Numbered from the stretch's first letter, positions 36,385 through 45,787 are shown. The stretch: 64,000 nucleotides of DNA from UBA9300 sp964577305 (GCA_964577305.1 CAZNYS010000006.1:1-64000); one strand, 5' to 3'. Notes: generated from the letters alone by a model not told the origin. Program-made: numbers and translations.

Positions 36385-37437
36385 TTATTTCAGTATTTTA
36401 ACCTTTGCATTATTACTCAGTGTTTCGAAGCCATCGGTAACAACTCTTTCATTAGTGGTCAGGCCTCTTACAACTTCAACCTCATCATTATTTTCCAGCC
36501 CGGTAGAAATAATCCTTTCATTAGCCACACCCCTGTTTACAACAAACACTGTCATCCCCCTCTGTCTTGACAGGATGATATCCTTGGGTATTACGATTAC
36601 AGAGTCAGCCCTGTTTGTTATAATATCTGCTTTCACAAACATGCCAGGCCGCAGTTTCAGTTGAGGATTATTTATTTCTATGGTACCCTGGAAGGTCCTT
36701 GTCTGCGGGTTTATTGCGGGCGACAGCTGGGTGATCTTACCTCTCAAAGTATCTTCAGGCAATGCATAGTTAGTGATTCTTACATCTTTACCGGTCTGGA
36801 TATCATTAATATATTTTTCTGGCAGGTTAATGTCCAGCAGCATAGATTTGTAGTCCATTATGCCTGCGATTGATGTTCCTGTTGTTATCTCGGAACCCTG
36901 GGTATAATATGGCAGTTCAGTAATTACACCATCGAAGGGGGATGTTATTTTCATCTTCTCAATCTGTATACGGGCATTCTCTACTGTTATCTGGGCATTG
37001 GTGTAATCGTAACCCGCCTGTTTGAGTTCATTAAGTGTAACGCCGCCCTTCTCGTATAATGACTCCTGCTTTTCCAGGTTGCTTTTGGCAAGCTCAAGAT
37101 TAAGCTCGTATAATTCCAGCTTAACATTATTTTCGTACTCTTCATCTTCCAGCCTGGCAATTAATGAACCTTTTTTTACTCTATCACCAAGCTGCCATAT
37201 TCTTCCAGTTGCCGGGTTTTTTTCAAGGTAGTACCTGGCGGCTATCTCTGAATTCAGTTCAATATCTACCACAGGATATATAGTACCGGTGGTACTTACA
37301 AATTCTTCTATAGATTTTAGCTTTATATCTTCCACTGATACTGGTATTTCAACGTCAGCTTCAAGCCCGGGATCCTGGTTATTGCATCCGGCGAAAACCA
37401 GTGCGAAGAATAGCAGATAAATTAATTTTATTTTCAT
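36385..37437 (-). CDS. RND/ABC efflux periplasmic adaptor (membrane fusion protein), lipoprotein
   Basis: This 350-residue adaptor has a lipoprotein signal with C18. The order is a barrel-sandwich half (GRIWQLGDRVKKGSLIARLED), a helical hairpin of about 60 residues (NVKLELYELNLELAKSNLEKQ and what follows), the second lipoyl half (MKITSPFDGVITEL), a beta-barrel (LSPAINPQTRTFQGTIEINN) and a membrane-proximal domain. It bridges the inner-membrane pump and the TolC channel. It is the only adaptor in the operon, so it must serve both RND pumps and perhaps the ABC parts. It lies 21 nt after the TolC gene. Confidence 0.92.
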   Translation of the reverse strand: MKIKLIYLLFFALVFAGCNNQDPGLEADVEIPVSVEDIKLKSIEEFVSTTGTIYPVVDIELNSEIAARYYLEKNPATGRIWQLGDRVKKGSLIARLEDEEYENNVKLELYELNLELAKSNLEKQESLYEKGGVTLNELKQAGYDYTNAQITVENARIQIEKMKITSPFDGVITELPYYTQGSEITTGTSIAGIMDYKSMLLDINLPEKYINDIQTGKDVRITNYALPEDTLRGKITQLSPAINPQTRTFQGTIEINNPQLKLRPGMFVKADIITNRADSVIVIPKDIILSRQRGMTVFVVNRGVANERIISTGLENNDEVEVVRGLTTNERVVTDGFETLSNNAKVKILK

Positions 37438-37458
37438 GACAAGATATTGTTTTGTTAT

Positions 37459-38925
37459 TTATTCCTGCTCAAGTGATTTTATTGGAGTTACCGATTCCTT
37501 TTTCTCAAAATCATAAAGAGTTTGTATCTTCAGGTTCAGTAATTCCAGTTTATATGATATAATTGCATTTGTGAGTGAAAGTTGCTTTTCGGAGAGCTGG
37601 TTCTGGTATATGTTCAGATCCATTCCGGTAAGGTCTCCGTTCTCATATTTTTCCAGGTTAAGCTCGTATGTTAGCAGTGCATTTTTGACATTTTGCTTTG
37701 CTATTTCAATCTGGTTTTTCAGGTTTGTAAGGTTCCTGTACACCTTCCTTATGTTTATAATAATATCGTTCTCCTCCTCCTCGTAGTATATCATCTCTGA
37801 TTCAATAGATGCCTCGGCAGCTTTGATACGTGATTTACGCTCACCCCAGTCCCATAAAGGTATGGAGAAAGACAGGGAGATCTGCTGGTTATCAGTGGGG
37901 TTTGCATATATTTCACCCAGGTTTTCATTATCGCCAAACAAGCCTACAGATAAGTTCAGGTCACCATGAAACTCATTGAGTGCCTTTGTTTGTATAAGCG
38001 AAAATTCAGAATTTTCTATATCAATTTCTCTTTGCCTCAGTTCCATCCTGTTGGCCAGGCCATGATCAATAGCAAAAGCAACATCCACATCAATAGTGTC
38101 AAGTGAAATATCGGGTATTACAATTATATCGTCATAGAGGCTCATTCCTATAAGCAGTTTGAAGTCATCTTTGGCATCAGCAAGGCTCACCTTCTGGTTA
38201 TCAACATCGGAACTTGATGTGGCCAGGTTAAGTTCTGCCTGGTATAATTCTTCCCGGGCCGATAAGCCAGCATCCACCTTATTTCTTATTATGTCATAGC
38301 TTTTCTTCATGTTTTCAAAGGCTTCTTGAGCTATCACAAGGCTTTGTTGCTGCTGATATACCAGGTAGAAATATTGCGCTACCTGTCTTTCAAGGGCCAG
38401 CCTCTGTATAGCATAGTTTAGTTGGGAATTTTCGAGGGCCAGTTCCAGTTCAGTGATCTGCAATTTGGTCCTGTTATATGTGAATAAAGGCTGGTTTATG
38501 TTAAGCGAAAGGTTATTGCTAAAACCCTTTGTACGGGTATTATTATACTCACTGTATGAATTTTGCCAGGAGAACCTGTTGGTTAATGATATTGTAGCAT
38601 CAGTGGCAACAACAGGCTGTGATATTCTGAAAGTACCAAAGCTGGTTGTTGTCTCCCGCGTATTCCACTGAGAAACAAGGTCGCTGAACTCCCTGTTATG
38701 AGTATAGTCAAAAGGATTGACCAACAGTGAGAAATTTGATTTTAAAGCTGCCCTCTGTGCATTCAGGTTTTCTCTGCTCCTGACCAGGTTCAGCCTTGTT
38801 CTTTTTATGGAAGGGCTGTTTTCTTCGGCTATATCCATAGACGCTTCAAGTGTCAGCCCCTGCTGTGCTCCTGCACTGAAAACAATATTAAGAATTACCG
38901 ATAATAATAAAATTAACTTCTTCAT
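37459..38925 (-). CDS. TolC family outer-membrane efflux channel
   Basis: This 488-residue protein has a signal peptide (MKKLILLLSVILNIVFSAGA, then QQG). Its two-fold repeated pattern of long alpha helices with short strands is typical of TolC/OEP channels (for example LELALENSQLNYAIQRLALE and IEIAKQNVKNALLTYELNLE). The trimer forms the tunnel through the outer membrane. It lies between the ABC permease-peptidase fusion (6 nt upstream) and the adaptor. The C-terminal tail after the second repeat is short and charged. Confidence 0.92.
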   Translation of the reverse strand: MKKLILLLSVILNIVFSAGAQQGLTLEASMDIAEENSPSIKRTRLNLVRSRENLNAQRAALKSNFSLLVNPFDYTHNREFSDLVSQWNTRETTTSFGTFRISQPVVATDATISLTNRFSWQNSYSEYNNTRTKGFSNNLSLNINQPLFTYNRTKLQITELELALENSQLNYAIQRLALERQVAQYFYLVYQQQQSLVIAQEAFENMKKSYDIIRNKVDAGLSAREELYQAELNLATSSSDVDNQKVSLADAKDDFKLLIGMSLYDDIIVIPDISLDTIDVDVAFAIDHGLANRMELRQREIDIENSEFSLIQTKALNEFHGDLNLSVGLFGDNENLGEIYANPTDNQQISLSFSIPLWDWGERKSRIKAAEASIESEMIYYEEEENDIIINIRKVYRNLTNLKNQIEIAKQNVKNALLTYELNLEKYENGDLTGMDLNIYQNQLSEKQLSLTNAIISYKLELLNLKIQTLYDFEKKESVTPIKSLEQE

Positions 38926-38931
38926 ATGGTA

Positions 38932-41900
38932 TTATTTATAAGAATTTTGTTTTACCCATTTTATTGCATCCCCGCTGACTGTTCTGCTCTCTGACTGGTT
39001 TGTCATTATCACCCTTGCAGTGTCGGGTGACAGGTAATAGGACCCGAGGTGGTTCCACCCGTTTTCGGCATTCTCCCAGTCGACTATCATCTCTTCACTT
39101 CCATCATCATGCTCAACACTGAAGTGCAGGTCCTGCATAGCGTTCCTGTTATCGCCGCCACGTCTTATCATCATCCTCTGCCCTCCCTGTTTGCCGATAT
39201 AAGTATATACATCATAGTACCCCGGTTCTTTTATTTCAGCTGTCCAGCTTATATACCTTTCCCCGCTGCCAGCACGTGTATATACTGCTGACTTAACATA
39301 TGTGCCATAATAATTACTTTGCACTGTCTTTTGCCAGTATTCAGGAGCCCACCAGATGAACATTTCACGATAGCCATTACTGTCATCACCCCTTATCTTC
39401 AGCCATTCTTTCAACCTGCCGGATGATGTTTCCTGGTAGATCCTGAACCCGGGGTCTTCATTATCAACTATTATTTCATTTTCCTCATGTAAAAGTGGAA
39501 GCCTGTCAAGTATCACTTCTCCTTCAGTGTTGTCATTTGTTTTACCTTGCATAAGGTCCATCAGAGGAAACTGAAGTTCACCCGGGTTATTAATAGAAAA
39601 GAGCGTATTCACAAACATACCCCGGGGCTCTGCATCAAGAATGACACTAATCCTTTTCGCCTGTGCTGCTTCAAGCTTTACTATCTTTTCTACATCATTG
39701 GTCTGCATACCCCTTCCGGCCATATCTATAGCTATATTACCCCTTCCTCCAGCACTTACGGTTATGGCAACATTGCCCTGCATGCCACGGCCACCTCCGG
39801 GACCCCGGCCTCCTGTACGAAAACCTACATTGAATATTCCGGCTGTTTCTTCAGGGTTGGATGCAGTAAAACTCACCTTATATCTTGTCCGTGTGCCAAC
39901 AACTATTTCGTGAACCACTATGTCAGAAAAAAGGAAACCGGGCTGTCCTTTGCCATTATACCACTGGTCCAGGTACTTGTCAAGATTGAAACCAAAGCTT
40001 TCATGCAGGTCTGTGCTGAAATCCTTTATACTGATATTCCTGAATTTATTTTTTTCAAGGTAATCGGAAAACCAGGCGTTGAATTCTTCAATTCCAGCTT
40101 CGGCCCGCATGAGATTAAACAGGTAATCACCTTTTACCGTAAGTATTATCCGTGTAGTATCGTTTGAAGGGTTTGAGGCCATTATCTCTGCCATACTGTG
40201 GTCCCTGAGGATGGTGTTTGCTTTGTCATTTTCGCTTAGTCCGCCCAGGAACATCCTCTGGAAACCTCCCTGGGGCGCCTCCACTTTCTGAAGATGTGAT
40301 TCAAACACGGCATTCATAACAGGATACTCATCAGAGTAGAAATTATTTTTATAAAAATAAAAACTTGGTCCCAGTAAATATCTACCAGGCATCCTTGTAG
40401 TATTTCCCCTGTTAAACCGGAAATCAGAACTGGTAATAAAAGTGTTCCTGACAAAGTTGTTAAATGCTCTTACCTGAAGTTCCTTATCAGTTATTACCTG
40501 GTTACTCCTTTCCATCCTTCTTTTCTGTCTTTTTATGGTCCGGTAGAACCCGGCTTCATTTATTGACGCCAGTTTTTCAGGTAGAAGTATCAATGATGGC
40601 TGTACTTCAGCCCTGGTTTGAGTATTCTTTTTCTCTATGGAGTGGAAATAAACAGGCACCTCAACCAGGCTTAGCCTTTTAAATGGGTATTCCGTGCTGA
40701 AATTAGTCTCAAGTTCAGTCATTATCCCTGAGATGAGATTCACTAAAGTATCGCCCAGTTCGTTGAGGTCATCCCTGAAGTAATCATGTCCCCTGTAATA
40801 ATGAGCAATAAAATCAATTGAATCAACACTTATGGTATCACTGACATAATAACCTTCAACAAGGCTTATTCCAGTTAAGGGATTCTCATTGTCAAAATAC
40901 CAGTAGCTCTCATCAGATGTTCTTTTACCCTGAGATATGGCAACAAGTTCATTATTACGTTTAACTTTAAGTGTATACCTTGTGAAATCAATTAATATTT
41001 TAGCAGGGCTTTTTGGATAGAAATTAAGGCCCGCTACAGGATACCAGTGGGTTTCAGGAGTAAGTAAAAGGAAATCATCTTTTTGTATAACCTGCTCTTT
41101 ATCAACCCTTACCGGACCCAGAAGGAAAGGGTTGTTTTTTATGTCTTCTTTATACCAGGGATAACAGTATGCTTCTTCAATAGCTCCTTCATACCTGAAA
41201 CTAATGCTTAACGTTGAGTCGGGTTGAAGACCGGGATCAAGGTCAACCAGAATGATATGACCGTCTAAACGGAAAGCGGCAGCTGAGCCATTCACAAGAA
41301 TCTCTTTTACAGATAGGCCAGGATTGAGCGAGAAGGGCACTTCACTAACAGCTCTGTCATTATTATTAAGGCATTTTAATATTGCCCTGGCAAAAATTTC
41401 ACGGTCGGCATATTCAATTTCGATATCTGCATCTGTAACCTTTAAGAATTCACCATTCTCATATTTACTGTTGGTTTCAATAACTGTATTTTTCAGGTTA
41501 TGGGTGTCATAATAATTATCCAGGAAATAATATGCCGAATAAGCAGATAAAGAAAGAAAAACAAATAAAGAGATAAAACTGATAGCCCTGTGGGTTTTTG
41601 ATTGAGGCAGTCGTTTAAAAATTAGTACTGTGGCAAAGATAAAAACCAGTCCCAGGGATGTATACATAATTCTTTGAGCCAATATTATGTCAATATTGCC
41701 GAAGCCGGTGAGACCACTTTTAAAAACAGGGAATCCGAAAAGCATATAATCGAAAAATGAATTCATCCTGTTAAAGAGATAAAATATGTTCAGTGCTGCA
41801 AAGCCCAGTAAGAGCAGAAAAGTTATTGCCTGGTTCCTGATAATGGACATAAGTATGTAAGCAAATCCCAGACTGAAAATAAGGGTGGGAATGCTGATAA

Positions 41901-42354
41901 TAAAAAGATATTCAAAATATGAAGCTACGTCGATGCTTGCCTGCTTTGATATTGTATTAATTATAAGACATATGGCCAGAATAAGGATATTCACACCAAG
42001 GAAAAGCCTCATTATACCAAGTGATTTCCCGAATATATATTCCAGGTTTGACATAGGCCTTGTGTAAAGCACCTCGTTGGTATCCAGCTTTTTATCTCTT
42101 TTCAGGAAGTCAGAGGCAAGAAAGATGACTATTAACGATTGCGCAATATTGAGCATATACAGGTTAATCAGGGGCATGGATGAGGGTATTGCCAGGAATT
42201 GCCAGTCTTCATCTCCCACTGGACTGAAAAGCCCGATATTCATTAATGTAAGAATGAAAAGTGCTCCAATTGAAAACAGTCTGAACAGCCAGCTGCGGCG
42301 AAGCGTTTTTGCTTCATAGCGGGCAACGGTTCTGATATTATGGATAGAGATCAT
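38932..42354 (-). CDS. ABC-2 permease fused to an M1-peptidase-like domain without zinc motif and a C-terminal CBD-like domain
   Basis: The N-terminal ~280 residues hold about seven membrane segments of an ABC-2 permease, starting with the TM at about 22-45. A periplasmic part from about residue 300 to 840 resembles M1 aminopeptidases. The beta-sandwich and the late LTVKGDYLFNLMRAEAG and LDQWYNGKGQPGF blocks are recognisable. No HEXXH or GxMEN motif is present; the site region near 560-600 reads EVPVYFHSIEKK. It is probably a pseudo-enzyme. A Gly/Arg-rich insert lies at about 846-885. Residues about 1015-1140 resemble the Golvesin/Xly carbohydrate-binding-like domain (ending SGDAIKWVKQ). It follows its ATPase partner by 10 nt. 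Confidence 0.82.
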   Translation of the reverse strand: MISIHNIRTVARYEAKTLRRSWLFRLFSIGALFILTLMNIGLFSPVGDEDWQFLAIPSSMPLINLYMLNIAQSLIVIFLASDFLKRDKKLDTNEVLYTRPMSNLEYIFGKSLGIMRLFLGVNILILAICLIINTISKQASIDVASYFEYLFIISIPTLIFSLGFAYILMSIIRNQAITFLLLLGFAALNIFYLFNRMNSFFDYMLFGFPVFKSGLTGFGNIDIILAQRIMYTSLGLVFIFATVLIFKRLPQSKTHRAISFISLFVFLSLSAYSAYYFLDNYYDTHNLKNTVIETNSKYENGEFLKVTDADIEIEYADREIFARAILKCLNNNDRAVSEVPFSLNPGLSVKEILVNGSAAAFRLDGHIILVDLDPGLQPDSTLSISFRYEGAIEEAYCYPWYKEDIKNNPFLLGPVRVDKEQVIQKDDFLLLTPETHWYPVAGLNFYPKSPAKILIDFTRYTLKVKRNNELVAISQGKRTSDESYWYFDNENPLTGISLVEGYYVSDTISVDSIDFIAHYYRGHDYFRDDLNELGDTLVNLISGIMTELETNFSTEYPFKRLSLVEVPVYFHSIEKKNTQTRAEVQPSLILLPEKLASINEAGFYRTIKRQKRRMERSNQVITDKELQVRAFNNFVRNTFITSSDFRFNRGNTTRMPGRYLLGPSFYFYKNNFYSDEYPVMNAVFESHLQKVEAPQGGFQRMFLGGLSENDKANTILRDHSMAEIMASNPSNDTTRIILTVKGDYLFNLMRAEAGIEEFNAWFSDYLEKNKFRNISIKDFSTDLHESFGFNLDKYLDQWYNGKGQPGFLFSDIVVHEIVVGTRTRYKVSFTASNPEETAGIFNVGFRTGGRGPGGGRGMQGNVAITVSAGGRGNIAIDMAGRGMQTNDVEKIVKLEAAQAKRISVILDAEPRGMFVNTLFSINNPGELQFPLMDLMQGKTNDNTEGEVILDRLPLLHEENEIIVDNEDPGFRIYQETSSGRLKEWLKIRGDDSNGYREMFIWWAPEYWQKTVQSNYYGTYVKSAVYTRAGSGERYISWTAEIKEPGYYDVYTYIGKQGGQRMMIRRGGDNRNAMQDLHFSVEHDDGSEEMIVDWENAENGWNHLGSYYLSPDTARVIMTNQSESRTVSGDAIKWVKQNSYK

Positions 42355-42364
42355 TTTATTCCGC

Positions 42365-43261
42365 TTAAATATTTATGTTCACTCCGTTAATTTTATGTTC
42401 CATGTAATATACATATGCGTGTTCGAGGTTCGGATCAATGACCTGGCTGTCGAAGCCAGAGACGTCTTCAGCCACCACCTGTGCATCCCAACCAATCTCA
42501 CTGGGGATTGATGATATCACATGAAAATCATCTTTTATCAGGTCGTATTCTTCCTGCGTGAGCCTTAGGTTGAAAACATGGCCCTCGGCCTGTTTTACAA
42601 GATCGCCAGGAGAACCGGAGTAAACCATCTTTCCCTCGTTCAGCAGCGCCATACCCTGGCATGTAGAGGAGATATCGCTTACGATATGAGTTGAAAGAAT
42701 TATTGTGACATCGTTCTGGCTCAGGTCAGAAAGAATATTCCTGAATCGTATCCTTTCATCAGGGTCGAGACCCGTTGTTGGTTCATCTACTACGATGATC
42801 TTTGGATCACCAATAAGTGCCTGTGCTATACCCAGGCGCCTTTTCATGCCACCTGATAATTTATTTGCTTTCCTGTCCCTGGCTTCTAACAAACCAACTT
42901 TGTCAAGTAGTTCATCCACCATATACAGCCTTTGCTTCCTGTTTTTAATACCTGCAAGTGAACCTGCATAATCCAGAAATTCCCATGTCTTTAACCGTGT
43001 AAAGAAACGAAAATCCTGGGGCAGGTAGCCAAGGTAGGAGCGAAGCTTTTTCCTTTGTTTCTGTATATTTTCACCATTTACCAGTACTTCACCGGAGCTT
43101 GGTTTCATAAGGGCAACAAGCACTTTCATCAGACTGGATTTGCCGGCCCCGTTAGGCCCGAGCAGCCCGAACATCCCTTCTTCTATGGTAAGAGTAATAT
43201 TTTTAACAGCATGATTACCATTTTTATATATTACATCAAGACCATTTATTTCAATCTTCAT
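42365..43261 (-). CDS. ABC transporter ATP-binding protein
   Basis: This 298-residue cytoplasmic ATPase has Walker A GPNGAGKS (K41), Q-loop YLPQDF, signature LSGGMKRR at about 138, Walker B IIVVDEPTTGLDP and the switch His in STHIVSDI. A C-terminal extension of about 70 residues ends with DPNLEHAYVYYM, which aligns with the end of the ATPase fused to the second RND pump (NPNLEDSYLWLL). The two ATPases are therefore likely paralogues. It is first in the seven-gene export operon and should power the permease encoded next to it. Confidence 0.93.
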   Translation of the reverse strand: MKIEINGLDVIYKNGNHAVKNITLTIEEGMFGLLGPNGAGKSSLMKVLVALMKPSSGEVLVNGENIQKQRKKLRSYLGYLPQDFRFFTRLKTWEFLDYAGSLAGIKNRKQRLYMVDELLDKVGLLEARDRKANKLSGGMKRRLGIAQALIGDPKIIVVDEPTTGLDPDERIRFRNILSDLSQNDVTIILSTHIVSDISSTCQGMALLNEGKMVYSGSPGDLVKQAEGHVFNLRLTQEEYDLIKDDFHVISSIPSEIGWDAQVVAEDVSGFDSQVIDPNLEHAYVYYMEHKINGVNINI

Positions 43262-43371
43262 AGGATATTTATATTTTTTAGGGTATACATTTCATACAAT
43301 TTATAGGACTCTTTAAAGACATGAAATATTTCAAATAGCTGGTAATATTTTCAATGGTTTTTTGTTTTTAA

Positions 43372-43386
43372 TAATGTTTAACATTA
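43372..43386. promoter_or_regulatory. Candidate operator palindrome
   Basis: TAATGTT and AACATTA flank a single central T, a perfect 15-nt palindrome. It lies 111 nt upstream of the export operon start and 21 nt upstream of the HD -33 box. The shape fits a dimeric repressor site, for example TetR- or MarR-like. No regulator gene is adjacent. Confidence 0.4.
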
Positions 43387-43406
43387 CCATAATGATTTTA
43401 AATATC

Positions 43407-43438
43407 TTGCAGGTGTGTAAAAGTAATTTCTAATTTTG
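43407..43438 (+). promoter_or_regulatory. Promoter of the HD-lpxD-lpxC/fabZ-lpxA cluster
   Basis: TAATTTTG at 43431-43438 matches TAnnTTTG. TTGC at 43407-43410, 20 nt upstream, is a near match to the -33 box. The predicted start near 43445 leaves a short leader before the TTG codon at 43458. Confidence 0.5.
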
Positions 43439-43457
43439 TAAAACAAAAGAAATAAAG

Positions 43458-44717
43458 TTGGATCCAGGAATTAACAAGCTAAAGATATTAAACGATCCTG
43501 TACACGGGTTTATTAAGATACCTTTTGAATTCATATTTGATCTTTTAGAAGATCCATGGTTTCAGCGGCTGAGGTTTATAAAACAGCTTGGCCTGACAGA
43601 TATGGTTTATCCTGGAGCCACTCACAGCAGGTTCCTGCATAGCCTGGGAGCCCTGCATCTTATGGGGCAGGCTCTTACAACTCTTCGTAAGAAAGAAATA
43701 AAAATCAGCGATGAGGAATTTGAAACTGCCCTGATAGCAATTCTGTGTCATGACCTGGGGCATGGCCCGTTCTCACATTCGCTTGAGTTTAATATATCGG
43801 GAAAGATAAGTCATGAGGATGTATCTTTAATAATAATGAACATTCTTAACAAAAAATATAATGGCAGGATGGATTTGGCCATTGAAATGTTCACTGGCAA
43901 ATATCACAGAAAGTTTTTTAATGATCTTATATCCAGTCAGATAGACATGGATAGACTGGATTACCTTTTACGTGATAGCTTTTATACCGGGGTGATAGAA
44001 GGATCAGTTGGCTCGGACAGGATAATAAGCATGCTGAATATTGTCGACAACAGGCTGGTAGTTGAGGAAAAAGGAGTTTATTCAATAGAAAAGTTCCTGA
44101 TAGCGCGACGCTTTATGTACTGGCAGGTATATATGCATAAAACTGTCCTTACTGCCGACCAGATGCTTAAAAGAATAATCAGCAGGGCAAGATACCTGAT
44201 CCTCAATGGTCAGCAGGTGAACTCAACAGGCCCCGTCGACTATTTTCTCAGAACAAAGATAGACAGGCAGCAATTACTTGAGGGTAATAATAATGAGTTT
44301 GCAGGAATGTTCTTTAAGCTTGATGACAGCGAGCTGATCTCTTCCCTGAGACAATGGGCAGAGAACACAGATAGAATACTGTCTGACCTGGCAAAAGCAT
44401 TTTTACATCGCCGGCTACCTGCAATTGAACTTTCTGATAAGCCCTTCCCGGAATCAGGTATGAATACGATTATTGATATATTAAAGGGGATGAATGATTT
44501 CAGATCTCAGGATATAGGCAGTTATGTGTATACGGGATGTATATCAAATATTACCTATGCTCCATCTGCCCCAAGTATTAAGATAATGAAGAAAGACGGT
44601 TCACTGAGGGAAGTGACGGAAGTATCAAGTATTCTCCGCCATGAGACATTATCAAAAAGTACCACCAGACACTATCTTTGTTACCCGAAAGATATTAGAA
44701 GCATCATTAATAAATAA
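43458..44717 (+). CDS. HD superfamily phosphohydrolase (dNTPase-like)
   Basis: This 419-residue cytoplasmic HD-domain protein belongs to the SAMHD1/dGTPase-like branch. The metal residues are visible: H56 and H61 in the ATHSRFLHS region, H98-D99 in CHDLGHGPFSHS, and a later Asp in IDMDRLDYLLRD near 161. The start is TTG at 43458; it places the conserved NDPVHGFI block near residue 12, and no ATG fits. From memory, Bacteroidota often carry this gene just upstream of lpxD, as here with a 32-nt gap. The substrate has not been established for this subgroup; a dNTP or another phosphorylated nucleotide is the likely class. Confidence 0.85.
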   Translation: MDPGINKLKILNDPVHGFIKIPFEFIFDLLEDPWFQRLRFIKQLGLTDMVYPGATHSRFLHSLGALHLMGQALTTLRKKEIKISDEEFETALIAILCHDLGHGPFSHSLEFNISGKISHEDVSLIIMNILNKKYNGRMDLAIEMFTGKYHRKFFNDLISSQIDMDRLDYLLRDSFYTGVIEGSVGSDRIISMLNIVDNRLVVEEKGVYSIEKFLIARRFMYWQVYMHKTVLTADQMLKRIISRARYLILNGQQVNSTGPVDYFLRTKIDRQQLLEGNNNEFAGMFFKLDDSELISSLRQWAENTDRILSDLAKAFLHRRLPAIELSDKPFPESGMNTIIDILKGMNDFRSQDIGSYVYTGCISNITYAPSAPSIKIMKKDGSLREVTEVSSILRHETLSKSTTRHYLCYPKDIRSIINK

Positions 44718-44749
44718 GAAAATTACCAAGTAGAAAAAACTTATATAAA

Positions 44750-45787
44750 ATGAAATTTACAGCAAAAGAAATTGCCAAATACCTTAACGGTGATGTTGAG
44801 GGTGACCCCGGAGTGATTGTTAACTCAGTGGCTAAAATTGAAGAAGGTCATGAAGGTGCCCTTTCATTTCTTTCAAATATGAGCTATGAAAAATACATCT
44901 ACACTACCGGTTCATCGGTTGTTATAGTTGACAGGGATTTCAGGCCTTCTTCACCTGTCAGCGCAACCATGATCAGGGTCGATAATGCATATGAAGCTTT
45001 CGCAACATTGCTGACTGTTTATGAAGAATCAAAGCCAAGGAAGAAGGGAATACATCCTAAGGCTGTGATTGAAGATTCAGCCAGGATAGGGAAGGATGTA
45101 TACATAGGGCCCATGGCTTATATCGGTGAAAATGTTGTCCTGGGTAATCGTTGCTACGTATATCCGAATGCAAGCATTGGCGATAATTGCAGGATAGGAG
45201 AGAATACGGTAATTTACCCGGGGGTTACAGTCTACCATGAATGTATTATAGGTAAGAATTGTAATATCCATGCCGGCTCGGTAATAGGAAGTGATGGATT
45301 TGGTTTTGCACCCCAGTCTGATGAGAATTATAAGAAGATACCACAGCTTGGTAATGTTGTTCTTGAGGATAATGTTGAAATAGGTGCCAATGTCGTGGTT
45401 GATCGTGCAACCATGGGATCAACAATAATAAGAAGAGGTGTTAAGCTGGATAACCTCATACAGATAGGGCATAATGTTGAGGTTGGCGAAAATACGGTAA
45501 TGGCTGGTCAGACAGGGATAGCCGGATCGACTAAAATAGGTAAAAATTGCATGTTTGGCGGACAGGTAGGTATTACAGGCCATGTTAAGATTGCTGAGGG
45601 AACAAAGGCAGCTGCACAGGCAGGTATAAATTCTCATATTTTAAAGGGAAACACCACTGTTTACGGCTCTCCTGCTTTTGAATACAGGAAAGCCCAGCTG
45701 TCATATATTATCTTCAGAAGGCTTCCTGAACTTAAGGAGAAAGTAGATAAACTGGAGGAAGATATCAAAGAGATAAAAAACAGATAA
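44750..45787 (+). CDS. lpxD: UDP-3-O-acylglucosamine N-acyltransferase
   Basis: This 345-residue enzyme adds the second hydroxyacyl chain to UDP-3-O-acylglucosamine in lipid A synthesis. It has the N-terminal uridine-binding domain (about 1-100), then a left-handed beta-helix of hexapeptide repeats (GKDVYIGPMAYIGENVVLG and onward), and a C-terminal helix (LKEKVDKLEEDIKEI). The catalytic His is expected in IGHNVEVGENT. Length and order fit the family. It is second in the HD-lpxD-lpxC/fabZ-lpxA cluster. Confidence 0.95.
   Translation: MKFTAKEIAKYLNGDVEGDPGVIVNSVAKIEEGHEGALSFLSNMSYEKYIYTTGSSVVIVDRDFRPSSPVSATMIRVDNAYEAFATLLTVYEESKPRKKGIHPKAVIEDSARIGKDVYIGPMAYIGENVVLGNRCYVYPNASIGDNCRIGENTVIYPGVTVYHECIIGKNCNIHAGSVIGSDGFGFAPQSDENYKKIPQLGNVVLEDNVEIGANVVVDRATMGSTIIRRGVKLDNLIQIGHNVEVGENTVMAGQTGIAGSTKIGKNCMFGGQVGITGHVKIAEGTKAAAQAGINSHILKGNTTVYGSPAFEYRKAQLSYIIFRRLPELKEKVDKLEEDIKEIKNR

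Larger units (their letters stand above)
43262..43457. other. Divergent intergenic region (196 bases)
   Basis: It separates the export operon (minus) from the HD-lpx cluster (plus). It is AT-rich and has no gene. It holds a palindrome at 43372-43386 and the HD promoter. I find no perfect TAnnTTTG box facing the export operon. Confidence 0.6.

Noticed and set aside
39547..40167. Plus-strand open frame of 206 residues inside the permease-M1 fusion gene
   Set aside because: It is antisense to a clear long coding frame and has no domain, signal or ribosome site.
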